Shown here piece after piece: positions 49,496 through 61,922 of a stretch of 64,000 nt of DNA. How positions within the stretch are numbered: the first letter of the stretch is position 1; every line of letters starts with the position of its first letter. This DNA comes from Edolisoma coerulescens (taxonomy: Eukaryota; Chordata; Aves; Passeriformes; Campephagidae), in contig VWZW01006244.1 in assembly GCA_013397115.1 (NCBI GenBank), forward strand, positions 1-64,000. Direction: 5' to 3'. The position numbers and the translations under genes were made by a program. The notes under the pieces were generated by a model that searched no databases, had not been told where the DNA came from, and saw only the letters and a program-made list of their open reading frames with translations.

Positions 49496-49579
49496 CATGA
49501 AACTTTTGGGGCAGCTGATCAGATCCATGAACAAATCAGGGAACAAAGATGCATGGACCATGACCATATGAACATGGAA

Positions 49580-50535
49580 TATAAATACACAGTGAGGTGG
49601 ATTGAAAATGGGCTGAAACACTGAGATCAAAGGGATGTGATCAGCAGCAGGAAGTTCGGCAGGAGTCAGTACCACAGGTGTTGATTTTGGGACAGACACA
49701 ATGTAATATTTTTATTAATGTTATAAATGATTGGGACATCTGCAAGTTTGGAGACAATAAAAATCCAGGAGAGTGGTTGTTTTGGCATTCAGAGAACCCT
49801 GTGGGTCTGGGGAAAATGGGCAGAGAGGATTCTCATGAAGGCTGCTGAAGGGAAATGCTGATCCTTCACCTGGGGAGGAATAAACCAGTGCAGCAGTGGG
49901 CTGGAAAGCAGATTTGCAGAGAAGCCCTGAGGGGTCCCAGGAGACACCGAGCTGACCATGAAACAGCAGAGTGTCCTCAGAGCAAAGTAAATTAGAAGCA
50001 TCTTGGGTTGCCTTTTTTATGGCATCAGCAGCAGGTGGAGGGAGGGATCCCTCCCCTCTGCTCATCCCCACTGGGATGTTCCTGGTGTCTGTGCCCTGTG
50101 CTGGCTAGAGGTGCAGGAGAGGCATGGACAGCCTCGACTGAGTCCACAAAGGTGGTGAAAACCTCAGTCCCAGAGAGCTGGGCCAGGTCAGCACGAGGAA
50201 GAAAAGGGGAAGACCTTATCAATGGGGATAAGTACCTTGTGAGGGGAGGAAAGGAGACACAGCCAGGGTACTCTCATTAACACCAAGAGAAAGAACAACC
50301 TGCAACCTGCAAGAAGAGGAAATCCCATCTGAACTGTTTTCCAAAGCATATTTACTGTCAGAGGGTTCAGTCACAGGGACAGTTTGTCCAGAGAGGTTGT
50401 GCAGCCTCCATCCCTGGAGATATCCATAATCCAACTGGAAAAAATCCTGGACAACCTTTTTCTGAGGAGAGGGGTTGGTCTGGACATTCTCTAGAAGTCC
50501 CTGACAATTTCAACCATCATGTCATTCTCTGTCTA
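49580..50535 (+). mobile_element. CR1 LINE, longest copy (about 955 bp), decayed RT end plus 3' UTR
   Basis: From 49580 the sequence follows the CR1 reverse-transcriptase C-terminal half. GAGGTGGATTGAAAATGGGC is near the start, then codons from 49702 read CNIFINVINDWD and KFGDNK, where intact CR1-type RTs have FNIFIND and FADDTK. The catalytic DD is therefore lost (FGDN). Downstream blocks include GGGCAGAGAGGATTCTCATG, CACCTGGGGAGGAATAAACC, TTTGCAGAGAAGCCCTGAGG, CATCCCTGGAGATATCC and GGGGTTGGTCTGGACATTCT. It ends in a degraded CATTCTCTGTCT tail. Frame breaks make it dead. Confidence 0.92.
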
Positions 50536-50559
50536 TTAAACCTCCTTGCTGCATAAATC

Positions 50560-50680
50560 AGAATCCCAGAATGTTTTGGGATGGGAGGGACCTTAAAGAT
50601 CACCCAGTTCCAACCCCTTCCATGGGCAGGGACACCTTCCACACCAAGCCCCATCCCACCTGGCCTTGAGCACTTCCAAG
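50560..50680 (-). mobile_element. CR1 LINE 3' fragment with internal deletion
   Basis: AGAATCCCAGAATGTTTTGG, GGGACCTTAAAGATCACCC, CCATGGGCAGGGACACCTTCC, then a gap of the TATCCCAGGTTGCT block and CACCTGGCCTTGAGCACTTCC. It lies tail-to-tail with the CR1 ending at 50535, 25 bp away. Confidence 0.9.
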
Positions 50681-51120
50681 AAAGAAGAATCAGCTGGATC
50701 TGACATGTTTCACGCTTTGTAAAAAGTCAATTATTTTGATGCCAGTTTTACTGAGTGTGGATAAAAATATGCTCACATCCACTGCCTCCCTTGAGTTCCC
50801 GCCTGATCTTTTTTAATTGTTCGAAGCTGGTATAGCACTGGGGCATGAAAACCTGCTGCAGATGACAATAAAACTAATGAATCACATCTAGAACATGATG
50901 CAAACAACATCACAGATTTTTTGGCAGAGTTAAAAGCAGAACCCATTCTGACAGGTCCTTGTATGTATTTGAAATGTTTTTCCTTTCAGATCTGAAGTTT
51001 GTGATCCAGAAATTCCTGTCTGAATTAATTCATGCTACTAGGGTAATTTTTGTTTTTAACTAATCCTCTCCCGAATTGTTTATCTCAACTTGTCATTTAT
51101 TTGCAGTCATCACTTTTAAG
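50681..51120. other. Unique non-coding DNA
   Basis: Nothing is recognised. Confidence 0.45.
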
Positions 51121-51177
51121 TGCTGGAATGGGGTAATCTCTAAATTCCCTTCCATCCTAAATCATTCTGTGATTCTC
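51121..51177 (+). mobile_element. CR1 LINE 3' terminus, short
   Basis: AATTCCCTTCCATCCTAAAT then CATTCTGTGATTCTC is CR1-tail-like; only about 57 bases are recognisable. Confidence 0.65.
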
Positions 51178-54100
51178 TTCTTCTCTTTCTGCTGGGTGTA
51201 GAATGCACCCCAAGACATTAGAGGTGAAGTATCTACAGTTCACTTCGTTCAGTCGTTCATTTAAGCCTTTAAACTCTGGCCTGAGGGAGTTTTCCCCAAA
51301 ATATTTTCTTTCAAGACTCAGAAATGCTTCCTTTTCTCGTTCAGGGTTTAAGCATTCACTTAAATTCATTAAAGCACCTGTAGAGATGGATATATGGAAC
51401 AGGTTAATGGTGAATCATGTTTTGCTAAGGATAGCTGTGGCTCTTATATTTGAATTCCTATTTTTAAATTGTAAGAACAGTTTTAATTACATATTGCTGC
51501 ATGTATAATTTTAAGATAATTATACAGCAAGTAGATTAGGCTCTTATTCGCTTATCGTGCCCGAAGATGTCATTTAACAATTATTTAATATCCACCTAAT
51601 GTAGGACTGTCTTATTAATTTGGTGCTGAGCAGCAAAAACCTTTCTTTAAAAGAAAACATTCCCAACTTCATGAAAGAATAGAATTTTCAGGTGTGTGAA
51701 GCACCCAGTTTTTATCTGTTACAAATTAGCTTGGTTTACTTAAGAAAATGCATGTGGTGTGTATTTATTGGTACTGAGGCTGACTACAGGGATCTCAGAA
51801 CCAATCCCTTCCCATTTTTATGGGGTGTGTGGTGTGTGAGCTTCCAGCCACAGCACGGAAACACCTGACACTGTCCAGAGACAGGGAGTGACCAACTCTT
51901 TGCCCTTTGACCCTTTCCAAAACTCCTTTCTGAAGAGCTTTTCCACTCATATGAAGAGCACAGAGTAGGCATCAGCTTTCCCAGTAATCACCTGAGTAGG
52001 AGAAACGATCCCAAAATGAATAAATACCCTTTTAGGTGAGGCAAACTGCAAATAGAGGAGGGGATGCAGGTGATCAGGGGATCACCATCTTCCCTCTGCT
52101 GATCCACAGATCAATATCTGACCTTCCTTCACATTACCCTGCATGCTGTGTCTGGAAGATGCCTCCAAGTCTCCACAGGACTGGAGGGGGATGCAGTAAA
52201 GCAGGAAAATGGCATCAATTTCTAGGTATTTATCCCTGGAGGATTAGTGCCTACTATGAAAAGAAAAGCAAGCTGAAGCCCTGGAGTGTTTTTGAGGCAT
52301 TGAATGCTCAAGTGATGAGCAGAATTCCAAGTCCTCTGCTTTGAGGGCTTTATGCCAGGTAGTCTATAGGTGAACCAAAGCACACCATGATCAATAGAGT
52401 GCTCAGAGCTCACATTTTGTATAAGTACATGGGCAAATTCCAGTCTCAGTGTTCCAGAATTTCAGTGATGTCATTAAGCACCCAAAGATTTCTGTAAAAT
52501 AGGCAGCTGGATTCTTTTTCTAAAGCCAGCCACCTGTATCAAAGAGTTCTAGTGCATATCCTTAAAAAAAAAAAAAAAATTATTAGCACAAATAGGATGC
52601 AGACTTTGTACCTTAATTGTGTTTTGGTTCTACCCAATCTCAGATGTGATAAACTGTCCTGACTTATTTTTAGGGTCTATTTGCTTTTTCTACAATTTAG
52701 AGGATTGGATGAATCCTTTAGCCAGATGACAGCTGTGAGGGAAGATCTATGAGCACCAGGACCTTTCCTCTGATTAGACTGGAGTCTGCAGTCCTGATGT
52801 GTGTTTCGCATATAAGTAATCTACTAAGCCATGATTCACTGACAGTGGCTAAAGGACTTAATTAACCAATTAATTCAAGTTTTATCCTTCCAAAGAGGAA
52901 TTTAAATCCTGGTGATCTATGACCATACCTCTAAACCTTAAATAAATAGCCATGAATCAGCACAAACCAGGGCTGTCCTGTTTCTTTCCTGCAGGCACAG
53001 GACTTGTTGACTCAGTTGTTTGTGCAGGCTAAGCCTCCCAAATCATGTTTTCTAGAAACAAAGAGGGTAACCCAAGCATTCAGAGCAGGAAGCACAAGCT
53101 AATTTATAATAGGATTAACTTTGCTCCATCACCCTCCCCGTGGCATTGCTGGATTTTCTGTGTGGAGATCTCCACTGCAGCTGCTCTGGGTGATTGCAAT
53201 TCTGTCCGTGTCGCATCTCTCCTGCAAGGCAGGGACTGGTTTTGTGTTTATTTGGGTTGTTTTGTTTACCCCAGTGACCATACACAGCCACCTCTGCAGC
53301 AGATGAATGTCTCTTAGCAATGCTGAGGAAAACAGGGGATATTCACACAGAGCTCTTTGGGAAGCATGAGTGCTGCTTTCCTTATTTGCCATGCATGGCA
53401 CTGAACTGAGGGAGATTCTCTGTGCAGAGGAAATCCAGCCCTGGGAGCTGCTGAGGGTGTTGAGCTTGGATCTGCCTGCGTGACCCTACAGGCACAAAAA
53501 GTGGGGTGGGACTCAGCCAAAGATGAAAACAACTAAATTTAACTAAACACTCAGGTATTCAGCTGCTAGGTGTGAGTTTCTGCTCTCTCTGTGCTCAGCA
53601 GACACCTCAGTCTGATTTAATTGTTCACATTTCTGGGTCTGTTTGTGATATCCTGCCTGAACTTCACTGGAATTTCAAGAGGACGTGGATCTTCCCCAGC
53701 TGCAGTTCCATATCTGCCACTTCTGAGGGGGTATCTCAGCTCTCCCAGTCTCAAAAGCTGTTGCCTGGCTCTATAAATAACCTTACTTACCCTGCTCAGG
53801 GTAGTTCAGCTGCCCAAATGCCAGAGTCTTGCCAGAAGTGAAATTAAAAGTAATCTCTTTGCATAAAAAAGTTCTTTGGTGAAATTTCAAAACGCTGGCA
53901 AACGTGGTCTTACTTCAGACCTTTGTTCATTTTGTCTGTTGGATCCTGAGAAATTATGACAAGGGAAGTATGTTGTTATTTTTTCACTAACCAGAGGTGA
54001 GTTTTTGGTTCAGCAAACACAAATCCCTGTGAAATATTCTAAATTATTTTATATTACGTGTGATATTTAGCGGTGCCACGCAGCAGTTGTCAGTCCCTTG

Positions 54101-56931
54101 TGTGTACCTTCAACTCCTAATAATGTTTTTCTGTAAAGGTCTTAGAAGAGGAGAGTGAATAATCTGTATCAGTAGAAAAAATATCCAAGTAAAGGCTTTG
54201 CCAGGGCTTTTGGGCACCACATCTCATCCTAACTCACGTCTCATCCCGACTCCGTGGTTGCTATAAAATGAGTAAAGGGTTCCCATGGCCTTTTGTCACC
54301 GACACCGGTGTTTAAAGGATTATTTGAGGCACTGCAGGAATATTTGCTCTGCTCGGGTGGAAGTTCTGTCTAACCCAGCATCGTGCCTGACAAAGTTCAA
54401 GAGAAACAGGGAAAACACGACCTTGTCTTTGTGGTGTTTTTCAGGCATTTAGGGAAGCTGGTGTGCGTTTTTATACGAGAAAAGTGATTATTTGAAAGTA
54501 TTGTTTGAATTCTGCAACTCAGAGGCTAAACAACTTTCCTCTGTCCGCAGTCTGAAAATGCATTTTCAGAGATAAGAATATAATTCCCCTTTGGTTATGT
54601 CTTGAAACTACCAGGACACCAAAGAATCCAAGAAAATTCTAGTGGCAAGTGTTTACTCTTTATTTTTTTCCCTGCAAAATAAGATAACAACCATGCCTGT
54701 CAATAACTGGTTATCATAGAAACGTAGTTATTTTCACTGTGATTTATCAGCACTATCACTGTGATTCCAAAGACATTTTGTGCTTTCAGAACTTCTATTT
54801 AAAATGTAGCTTGGATGAATCTTTAGTAACCTTTCATTACTTTTTTTTTTCCAGTAGTGCAGCTAGGAACTGAAATCAAAATTATTGCACTGAAGGACAC
54901 GAACAGGACGTGGGCTCATCTCCACCAACTCTCAGTCATAATTCTGGGGTAGGACTGATATAAACCTGCACAGCAGTTAAATATTTGATTTAGTGTGATA
55001 GAATCACCTTACAGTTAAATAATCATCAACAGGAAATAATTCAGGTCATGCTAACCTGAGTATCCAGGACACCAACAGAATTTTAGGTATCTTACATATC
55101 TCCTTTTATTAAATAAAAGGGAGTTAGAAATTTTCCTTTCCAAAATAGATATGTGCCTTTTAGGAGCCCAGGTTACAATAGCTACATCTCACCTTTGGCA
55201 ACATCACAACATGGAATTTAAAGGGCACTTTGACCACCTAATGTGGCAAAGGAGGGACTCACCTGAGTGTAGGAGTGGAAATAATAAAAGGAAAAGTTTC
55301 TTGTCAGACCCTGTGCAGAAAGCATTAAGTAGAAAAGAGCCTTAAAGAGATTTTTTTCAAGGCAAGCGGAGGAAAAAATCAAATAAAATTGACTTGAAGC
55401 AGGGGAAAAAAAGGAGGCAGAGAATAAAAGGAAGGCTGGATCAGAGGAGAAGGGTTTAGAAATGCTTGAAGAACTGCTCCTACCTAAGAGGAATATAAGG
55501 AAGGAAAATGCCTGTTCCTGAAATAAATTAATTTATCTATTATGCTACTTGAATGAAAGTAATTAGGCTTGGAATGAAGTGTGAAGTGCCCTGAATGAAC
55601 ATCCTTAATGTGTCTCCCATTGAAGTTTTGGGGATGGATCTCAGAGACACGGTGAAACTTCACAGGCTCATGGCAGAGAGCGAGGGGAGCCTTTGTTCTG
55701 TGGAGAAACACAAAAAGTTCATCATTACTGTCCCACAGCCTGGTTAGGCCCAAGGAATGTGGGAGGGGACAAAAAGAATCCAGATCGTCAGAAAGCAGGA
55801 CCGTGGCTGAATTAGGAAAGCTCTGTTAGGGTCCTCTATTTGGACAAGCTCAGATGGATTATCTCCCTGTGAGCCCACAGTCAACTCTGGCTGATGGCAG
55901 TGAATGTGAAAAATCACCTTTATTATTTTGATAAAAAGAGAGTTTGCAGAACTGTCTCTGTCTCAGTGAGAAGGGTTTCTTCTTTAATATTCTCTTTGGA
56001 GGGAGACATGCACATTCCACACCTCTGGAGCCTCCAACTTTCATTTCAAATTCATGACCTCCCTGACCAGCATCTCCTCCAGTTCCATTTGTAGGGTTGA
56101 AAAGGAGCAGATGCTTCCAGGGCTTCTTTTTGGAGCTGGTTTTCTGCAGAATTAGCACAGAGATATCCTCACGCCAGCCACCAGCACCTGATCTCCTGAC
56201 ACCAAAGTCACTGGCTCAAAATTTGGGGACACTGGGTGTTCCTCCTGCCAAACCACGGTCTCAGTGATAGACCAGGCCTCCTCTGCAGAACTGACCCCTG
56301 ATGTGTTTGAAAAGCACACGCTGGAACATTTTAAAGTTTCCCAAACAGGGATGAGAGGGAGATTCCCAAAATCTACAGCCACGGCCAGTGCACCACATGG
56401 AAACAGTTAATTTATTGTACAGCAGAGACTGCCTTGCCAAACTTACTCTTTGCTGTGTTTCTAGGGCAACATCTCTGCTGCTGAGGCAAGACATGGAGCA
56501 CACAGCCCCTCCCATTGCACAGAATTTTCCATTTAAAAAGGTATTCTTCTTTGGGTCCTGAGGGCAATCGCAGAGTTACCTAAAATTAGTGATGCGTTAA
56601 AAAAATGTTCTTTTTAATTGTTTCTTATTCCTTTTTTTTGGTCTACAAATCTTAGGAAAGTCTCCAGATTCAACCTACCCACAGTGTCAGAGCTGCAGAT
56701 CAGATCAAACATGTCCCAGTGCTTGGTTTGAAAATGTGACAATGGAGAGCAAAGCAAGCTCAGTGCTCTGTCATCTGTGCTATCACATTTCCCTGGGCTT
56801 ATTTGAATAATGATCGTATTTATTGGGCCACTTTTTGTAGCATTGCTTCAGCTGCTCTCCTTCAGCTCTGTCTTGCATGAGATAGTCTTGTACTCATTGG
56901 GAATAATCAAATTAATTTTAAATACCTTTTT
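51178..56931. other. Unique non-coding DNA, 5.7 kb
   Basis: No interspersed repeat or exon is recognised. It has a 16-A tract (52564-52579) and a T-rich run near 54841. The stretches 51390-51660 and 54200-54560 are non-repetitive with a texture typical of conserved non-coding DNA (TAAT/ATTA cores, no low-complexity decay). That is a pattern judgement, not proof. Confidence 0.45.
52564..52579. repeat. Poly-A tract (16 A)
   Basis: An uninterrupted A homopolymer in unique DNA. Confidence 0.9.
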
Positions 56932-57100
56932 TATGGAATCCCAGGATGGTTTGGATTGGAAGGAACCTTAAAGATCATCTCATTCCAACCCCTTGCCACG
57001 GAAAGGGGCGCCTTCCACTATCCCAGGGTGCTCCAAGCCCTGTCTAACCTGGCCTGGAACACTTCCAGGGATGGGGCAGCCACAGCTTCACTGGACAACA
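56932..57100 (-). mobile_element. CR1 LINE 3' fragment
   Basis: TATGGAATCCCAGGATGG, GGAACCTTAAAGATCATCTC, CTATCCCAGGGTGCTCCAAG and ACTTCCAGGGATGGGGCAGC on plus; reverse complement of the CR1 3' UTR. Confidence 0.92.
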
Positions 57101-59105
57101 TATCCAAGTACCTTCATCTGAGGATCTCAGGCAATTAACAAGTGTAAAATATTCTATTTTAATTCAGTGCTGTCTCTGGTACTAACTAGCATAATGGCTC
57201 AAGAGAATCTTTTGATCATTGAAGGTGAGAAGGGACACTGATTTCTTCTGATTCTGAAGGAAGAAAGCACAACCAGCCCTCCACAAAATCCGACCTTTCA
57301 AGTCCAAGACCAATATGCTGAAGCTCATTTGCCCCAGAGGAAATTTTGTGACTTTTATCATTCAGAAAGTACTTAAACAGATTTCTGAGATGAGAGACTT
57401 ACAGAAAAACAACACTTTAATTTTTCTACTTATCTTTTGGTTAATCACATAGACATTTGAAGTGACTTCTAAGAACAACGAGACACACCGAGTGCAATTA
57501 AAATCTCTGTATTTGTTGCTCCTGGTAATTACTTTTAGCTGAGTATTGGAAGCAATCCTGGTTCTAAACCCAGTGAATGCAGTGGGTCAGGTAAATGATT
57601 CAGTAAATACTGAGGGTTTCATGTGGTAGCATAAGGAGCATGTGAGGGCACAGGCACCAAAGAATTTGTTTTATCCAGAGTATAAATAAGGGCTTATTTT
57701 TCATTTTCAGCTCAGCTCCCCTTGTGTCCCCTATCAGCAGTGTGTGAGGAAAGGCAGAATTTTAATCCAAGATTTGCTCAGAAAACATTGTTTACCAACA
57801 GAGCTCAGGCTGGGGAAGCAGCCCAAGCAAGGAATGATTAATGGATTGACAAAACTGCAAACATCTGGACAGGTCTTACAGTAGGATCTGCTTGACAAGA
57901 GCAGACCAATATTTATGATCCAAGCACTGAAGGAAGATTATCCTTTGCTACCTTATCAAGGTGTATTGATCTCTTTGCTTCAAAGTTAATCACCACAACA
58001 GGGGCAAAGCAAAATCTAAACCCAAAAAATGATCAGAAAAACAATAACTGAGGCTGATATATCTTTTTTTGTGATCTTTTTTGAGAGAACTTTTCTGACA
58101 AATTCAAAGTTATTTGAGTCCTAAAAATTACCCTTGGGCTGGGAGTTTCTGAGCTTTGATGAAAAATGTATGCAAAGAACTTTTTGTAGCAGATTCTTTA
58201 TCTGGAAAATGGGTTTAATGATACTTTTTCTCTCTCTTTTCTTTCAGTTCTGGTAATTAAATGTTTACATGATGGTTCATATTAAATCACTGGGACAGGA
58301 TCAGGCCTCTTGAGAGGCAAATAATAAGTCTTATGTCTTTACTAAGTGACCATGTCAGAGTGTTATCTTTGCTCCTGAATGATCTTCTAATTGTTAGTTT
58401 TTTAAAACGCACTTAATGGAAAAGGGGAACAAATGTTTCAGCCTTGGGTCCTCATCTCAAGCTTGCACATTGCACAAAAGTGCATTATGAAAACCCTTTT
58501 GTACCAACTGTAATTAGAGATAATTGCCAGCAGCCTGGCTGCTCATTTTCAGGAACCAGGCACAGGTTATCTCTGCTCAAAATGCCCATTTCATTGTTCC
58601 TGCCCGTGTATTTCCATAGCAAGGACCTCTACGGTTTTACTTCAGGATGTGAAGGGATAATTTATAGCCTGGCTGAACACAGGGTACTTAAAAATGTGCA
58701 GTGTGGAGAGGCCACTCCAGCTCTGCTGCTTGGGAGGTGAGAGTGGTGCTGCTGCTGCATAAAATTAGATTTGTGCCTGACCAAACGAATCCAGCTATCG
58801 ATTCTGCTTTATGGGGTCTCACGAAAGGAACTTTGCTCTTTGTGTAACTTGAATAAAGCTACCCAATTCTGGCAGTGTTAATTTGCACTGAATGGAAAAG
58901 TCAGGTTGTTCCTCCTGGACATCTCGTGGGGATAATTGGGATTGAGGATTTGGAGATGATGATGATAATTATAAACCTCCAGCAGAATATTAGCTATTTT
59001 TTCCTGCCAGTCTCTCTGATATGCGATGAAAATAAAACCAGTAACACATCCTGAAAGTGCGAATGTAAAATACATTTTTACCTATTTTTACATCTCTATG
59101 TGTGC
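57101..59105. other. Unique non-coding DNA, 2 kb
   Basis: No repeat or gene is recognised. Confidence 0.5.
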
Positions 59106-59225
59106 ATGGAATCATCGAATGCTGGAGTCATGAAGGTTGGAAAAGACCTCCAGGATCACTGAGTCGAAGCATTAACCTCACCCTGCCAGGCCCAACCACT
59201 AACCCCTGCCTCTAAGTGCCACATC
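59106..59225 (-). mobile_element. CR1 LINE 3' fragment, classical subtype
   Basis: TGGAATCATCGAATGCTGGA, GAAGGTTGGAAAAGACCTCC, AGGCCCAACCACTAACCCC and CTAAGTGCCACATCTAAA on plus, reverse complement of CR1. Confidence 0.88.
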
Positions 59226-61781
59226 TAAAAATGTGGCCATATATATTTACAAACACATTATTACACCTCATGTTTTTGCTTTCACTGGCTCTTCAAAGTA
59301 GTTAAATTTCAGATCAATCTCTTGCAGTCGTGAAAATGAAAAGAAGTAGCAACCTTAAACAAATTGACCTAGGCAAATCATGGAGTTATTATTCTGGTTT
59401 GATATTTGTTTCTTTCACTTTGGAGAAGGAATTACTGTTTTTTCTAATTCCTGTGAGCTGTATTTTAAGAAAAAAAAATTAAAATGTCATCTTGAGGAAA
59501 ATCTATTACAAATGAGTGCTCAGGAAATGTAGAGTTCAAGGACTGGAATGAGAAATGGAGATACAACCTGTGACTTACGAGGTATTGGCAACAGAAAGGT
59601 GAAATTTCACATCCCTTTGTAAATATCCTTTTATCTTTGCCCTTAGGAAAGATCAAAGGGAGTTCATGTTATTTCTATTCGTGCTCAGTGCTTTATAAGT
59701 TGTACAAATATTTTGCCTAATGCAGTGTTAGAGCCCCTTGGGAGCTGGACTAAGTCCACTCCACACATTGCTCACGATAATTTTGTCCATGCTTTTTAAT
59801 CTCTTTATGCAACAGTTGCTCTTGGTCCTCAGGACAAATGCTTCCCCATATTATTGTACAGAGCCAGAAGCTAAAAGAGCAGTAATTAAACAGAAAATGA
59901 GTACATTATTTAGAATGTTTTCACATAAGATTTTTAAGAAAGAAGAGCCTAAAAATTAAGCCCCAAGATCCATGTCTTGAGTATTGCAAGAGCTCTTGCA
60001 GTCATGATTTTCGAGACTCAGAGTACAACACTCCTGGAAGCTTATAAGACAGACAGGTCCTGATTCCTGTCTTTAATTAATTAAAGATCCTTAAATGAAC
60101 TGCCTTCTGCTGGGAATGTCCTTGAGATTCATGCCAGTTCAATGCTGACAGTGGATAGCTACAGTGTTTTGCAAGGTGTTGCACAGCGAGGGGCGAAATG
60201 CAACCCGAAATTTATAGTCCTTGGAGTCAAAGGGAATCAGTAACACTTGTGCACAGAAGCTGAAGAATCACATTTATTTAACATGGTAAATACTGCCAGA
60301 GCAAAATTATCTGTGTCTGCTTGCCTCTCCCGTGACACGGTGAACCCTTCGCTGCTCCACTTCTTTATTCTGCATCCCAGCCAGCCCAGCTACTCATCTG
60401 TGCTTGGAAAGGATTATTTTTGTCCATTAGCCCCCTTTATCTCCATGTGAGAAATATCAGATCTTGAAATCCTATCCACCCTTGGTACATAAAAAGGGTG
60501 CTTAATGAAAGCCTGTAAGACACTAATCATCCAGTCGGATTTCTAACTCGTGCTTGAAGTTCAGCTGCAGGAAGTGGTTGAAAAGTGCAGCACAGAACAG
60601 AATTTGGGACTCTGGTTCAAAAGGAAGAACAATCTACTAAGCAAATGCTTAAAGTCTGGTTGTGCAGTTGTTTGAGGCTGCACACAGGTTGTGGTGGTCT
60701 GAGGAATCACGTGTGGAAAGCAATGCCTTCATCATTTAATTCCCTCATTCAGCCAAGCGAAATGTTTGCTGCATTCTTATCACTGGAAAGAGCACTTCAA
60801 AAAATATACAATCATCTTCTTTCTTTTTAAATGAAGAAGTCCTCTGATTTTATTATGTTAAGCAATGCAGTTAATTAAATTTATGGTAATTTTTACTTAC
60901 ATGACCATACTATTACCTTTCACACTAAAATATAAATTTGGGAAAGAAATGGAGTTCACCAAATTACTGAAAATGGCTTTCTTAATGATTTTCATTCCAA
61001 ATGTCTTTGGAAACAACCTTGATAGCATTTTAAATGGGCTTTAAATATTCCATAACAATAATAGAAGACTTAGCCCTACATTGTAAAGAAAGGGAAGATA
61101 ATATAGCTAGAGAAATAACCTTTGAGGTAATTCTGATTTCTGTGTCTACGCTGGAGGAGTGAACATTGTAAGCTTTAAGCAACTGCTTCAGCTTAATGAA
61201 ATGAGGAATATAATATATAGAGAAATTAAAAGTATCTTGATGTGGTTTTAACAACTTGAGGGAACAGAGCAATTAAACAAATAACCTTATTTATATAAAA
61301 TGAGGAGCAGCAGAAATAAGTTGAACCATAGAAATGTTCACCAGATTGTGCTGGCTGCCCAGGGGATTTAAAAAGAAAAGAATAGAGATCTTCATTAGCA
61401 GAAGGCCTTGCGAAATCTGGTTTCTTTTCCATTCTGAAGATTCTCTGGTGTCAAATATTATGATTAAAATCCTGAATATCCAATTCTTCTAATTGTAACA
61501 CCAGCTGTTGCCCATCTCCTCTTTCTTCCTAACCATCCTTAGCAGACTTTAATATCCTTGAAGCATTTACTTCTTGTCTAATGATGACTGAACCTGGCCA
61601 AGGAACCTGATGAATAGTGGGGACTGGCAGACGTGCAGCAGAGTTGCAGAAGCTTCCTTTCCTTAGGAAATCAATTAAAAAATGATGAAGGCTTTGTTTG
61701 TGTCTTGCATTTTATGTGTTGGTGGTGTAGGGCAGGCAAAAATGGACTGAAAGCAAAGTTTGCTACAGCACCTAAGAGTGA
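59226..61781. other. Unique AT-rich non-coding DNA, 2.6 kb
   Basis: No repeat or gene is recognised. Confidence 0.5.
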
Positions 61782-61922
61782 AGAGGTGTCCAGGGTTACA
61801 TGGAAGGGTTGCAGCCCAGCAACCTGGTCTAGAGGAAGGTGTCCCTGCCCATGGCAGGGTATTGGAACTGGGTGGTGTTCGAGGTCCCTTCCAACCCAAA
61901 CCAGTCTGTATTTTGATACTAT
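61782..61922 (+). mobile_element. CR1 LINE 3' fragment
   Basis: CAGCAACCTGGTCTAGAGG, TGTCCCTGCCCATGGCAGGG, GGTCCCTTCCAACCCAAACC, then a degraded GTCTGTATTTTGATACTATG tail. Confidence 0.9.
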
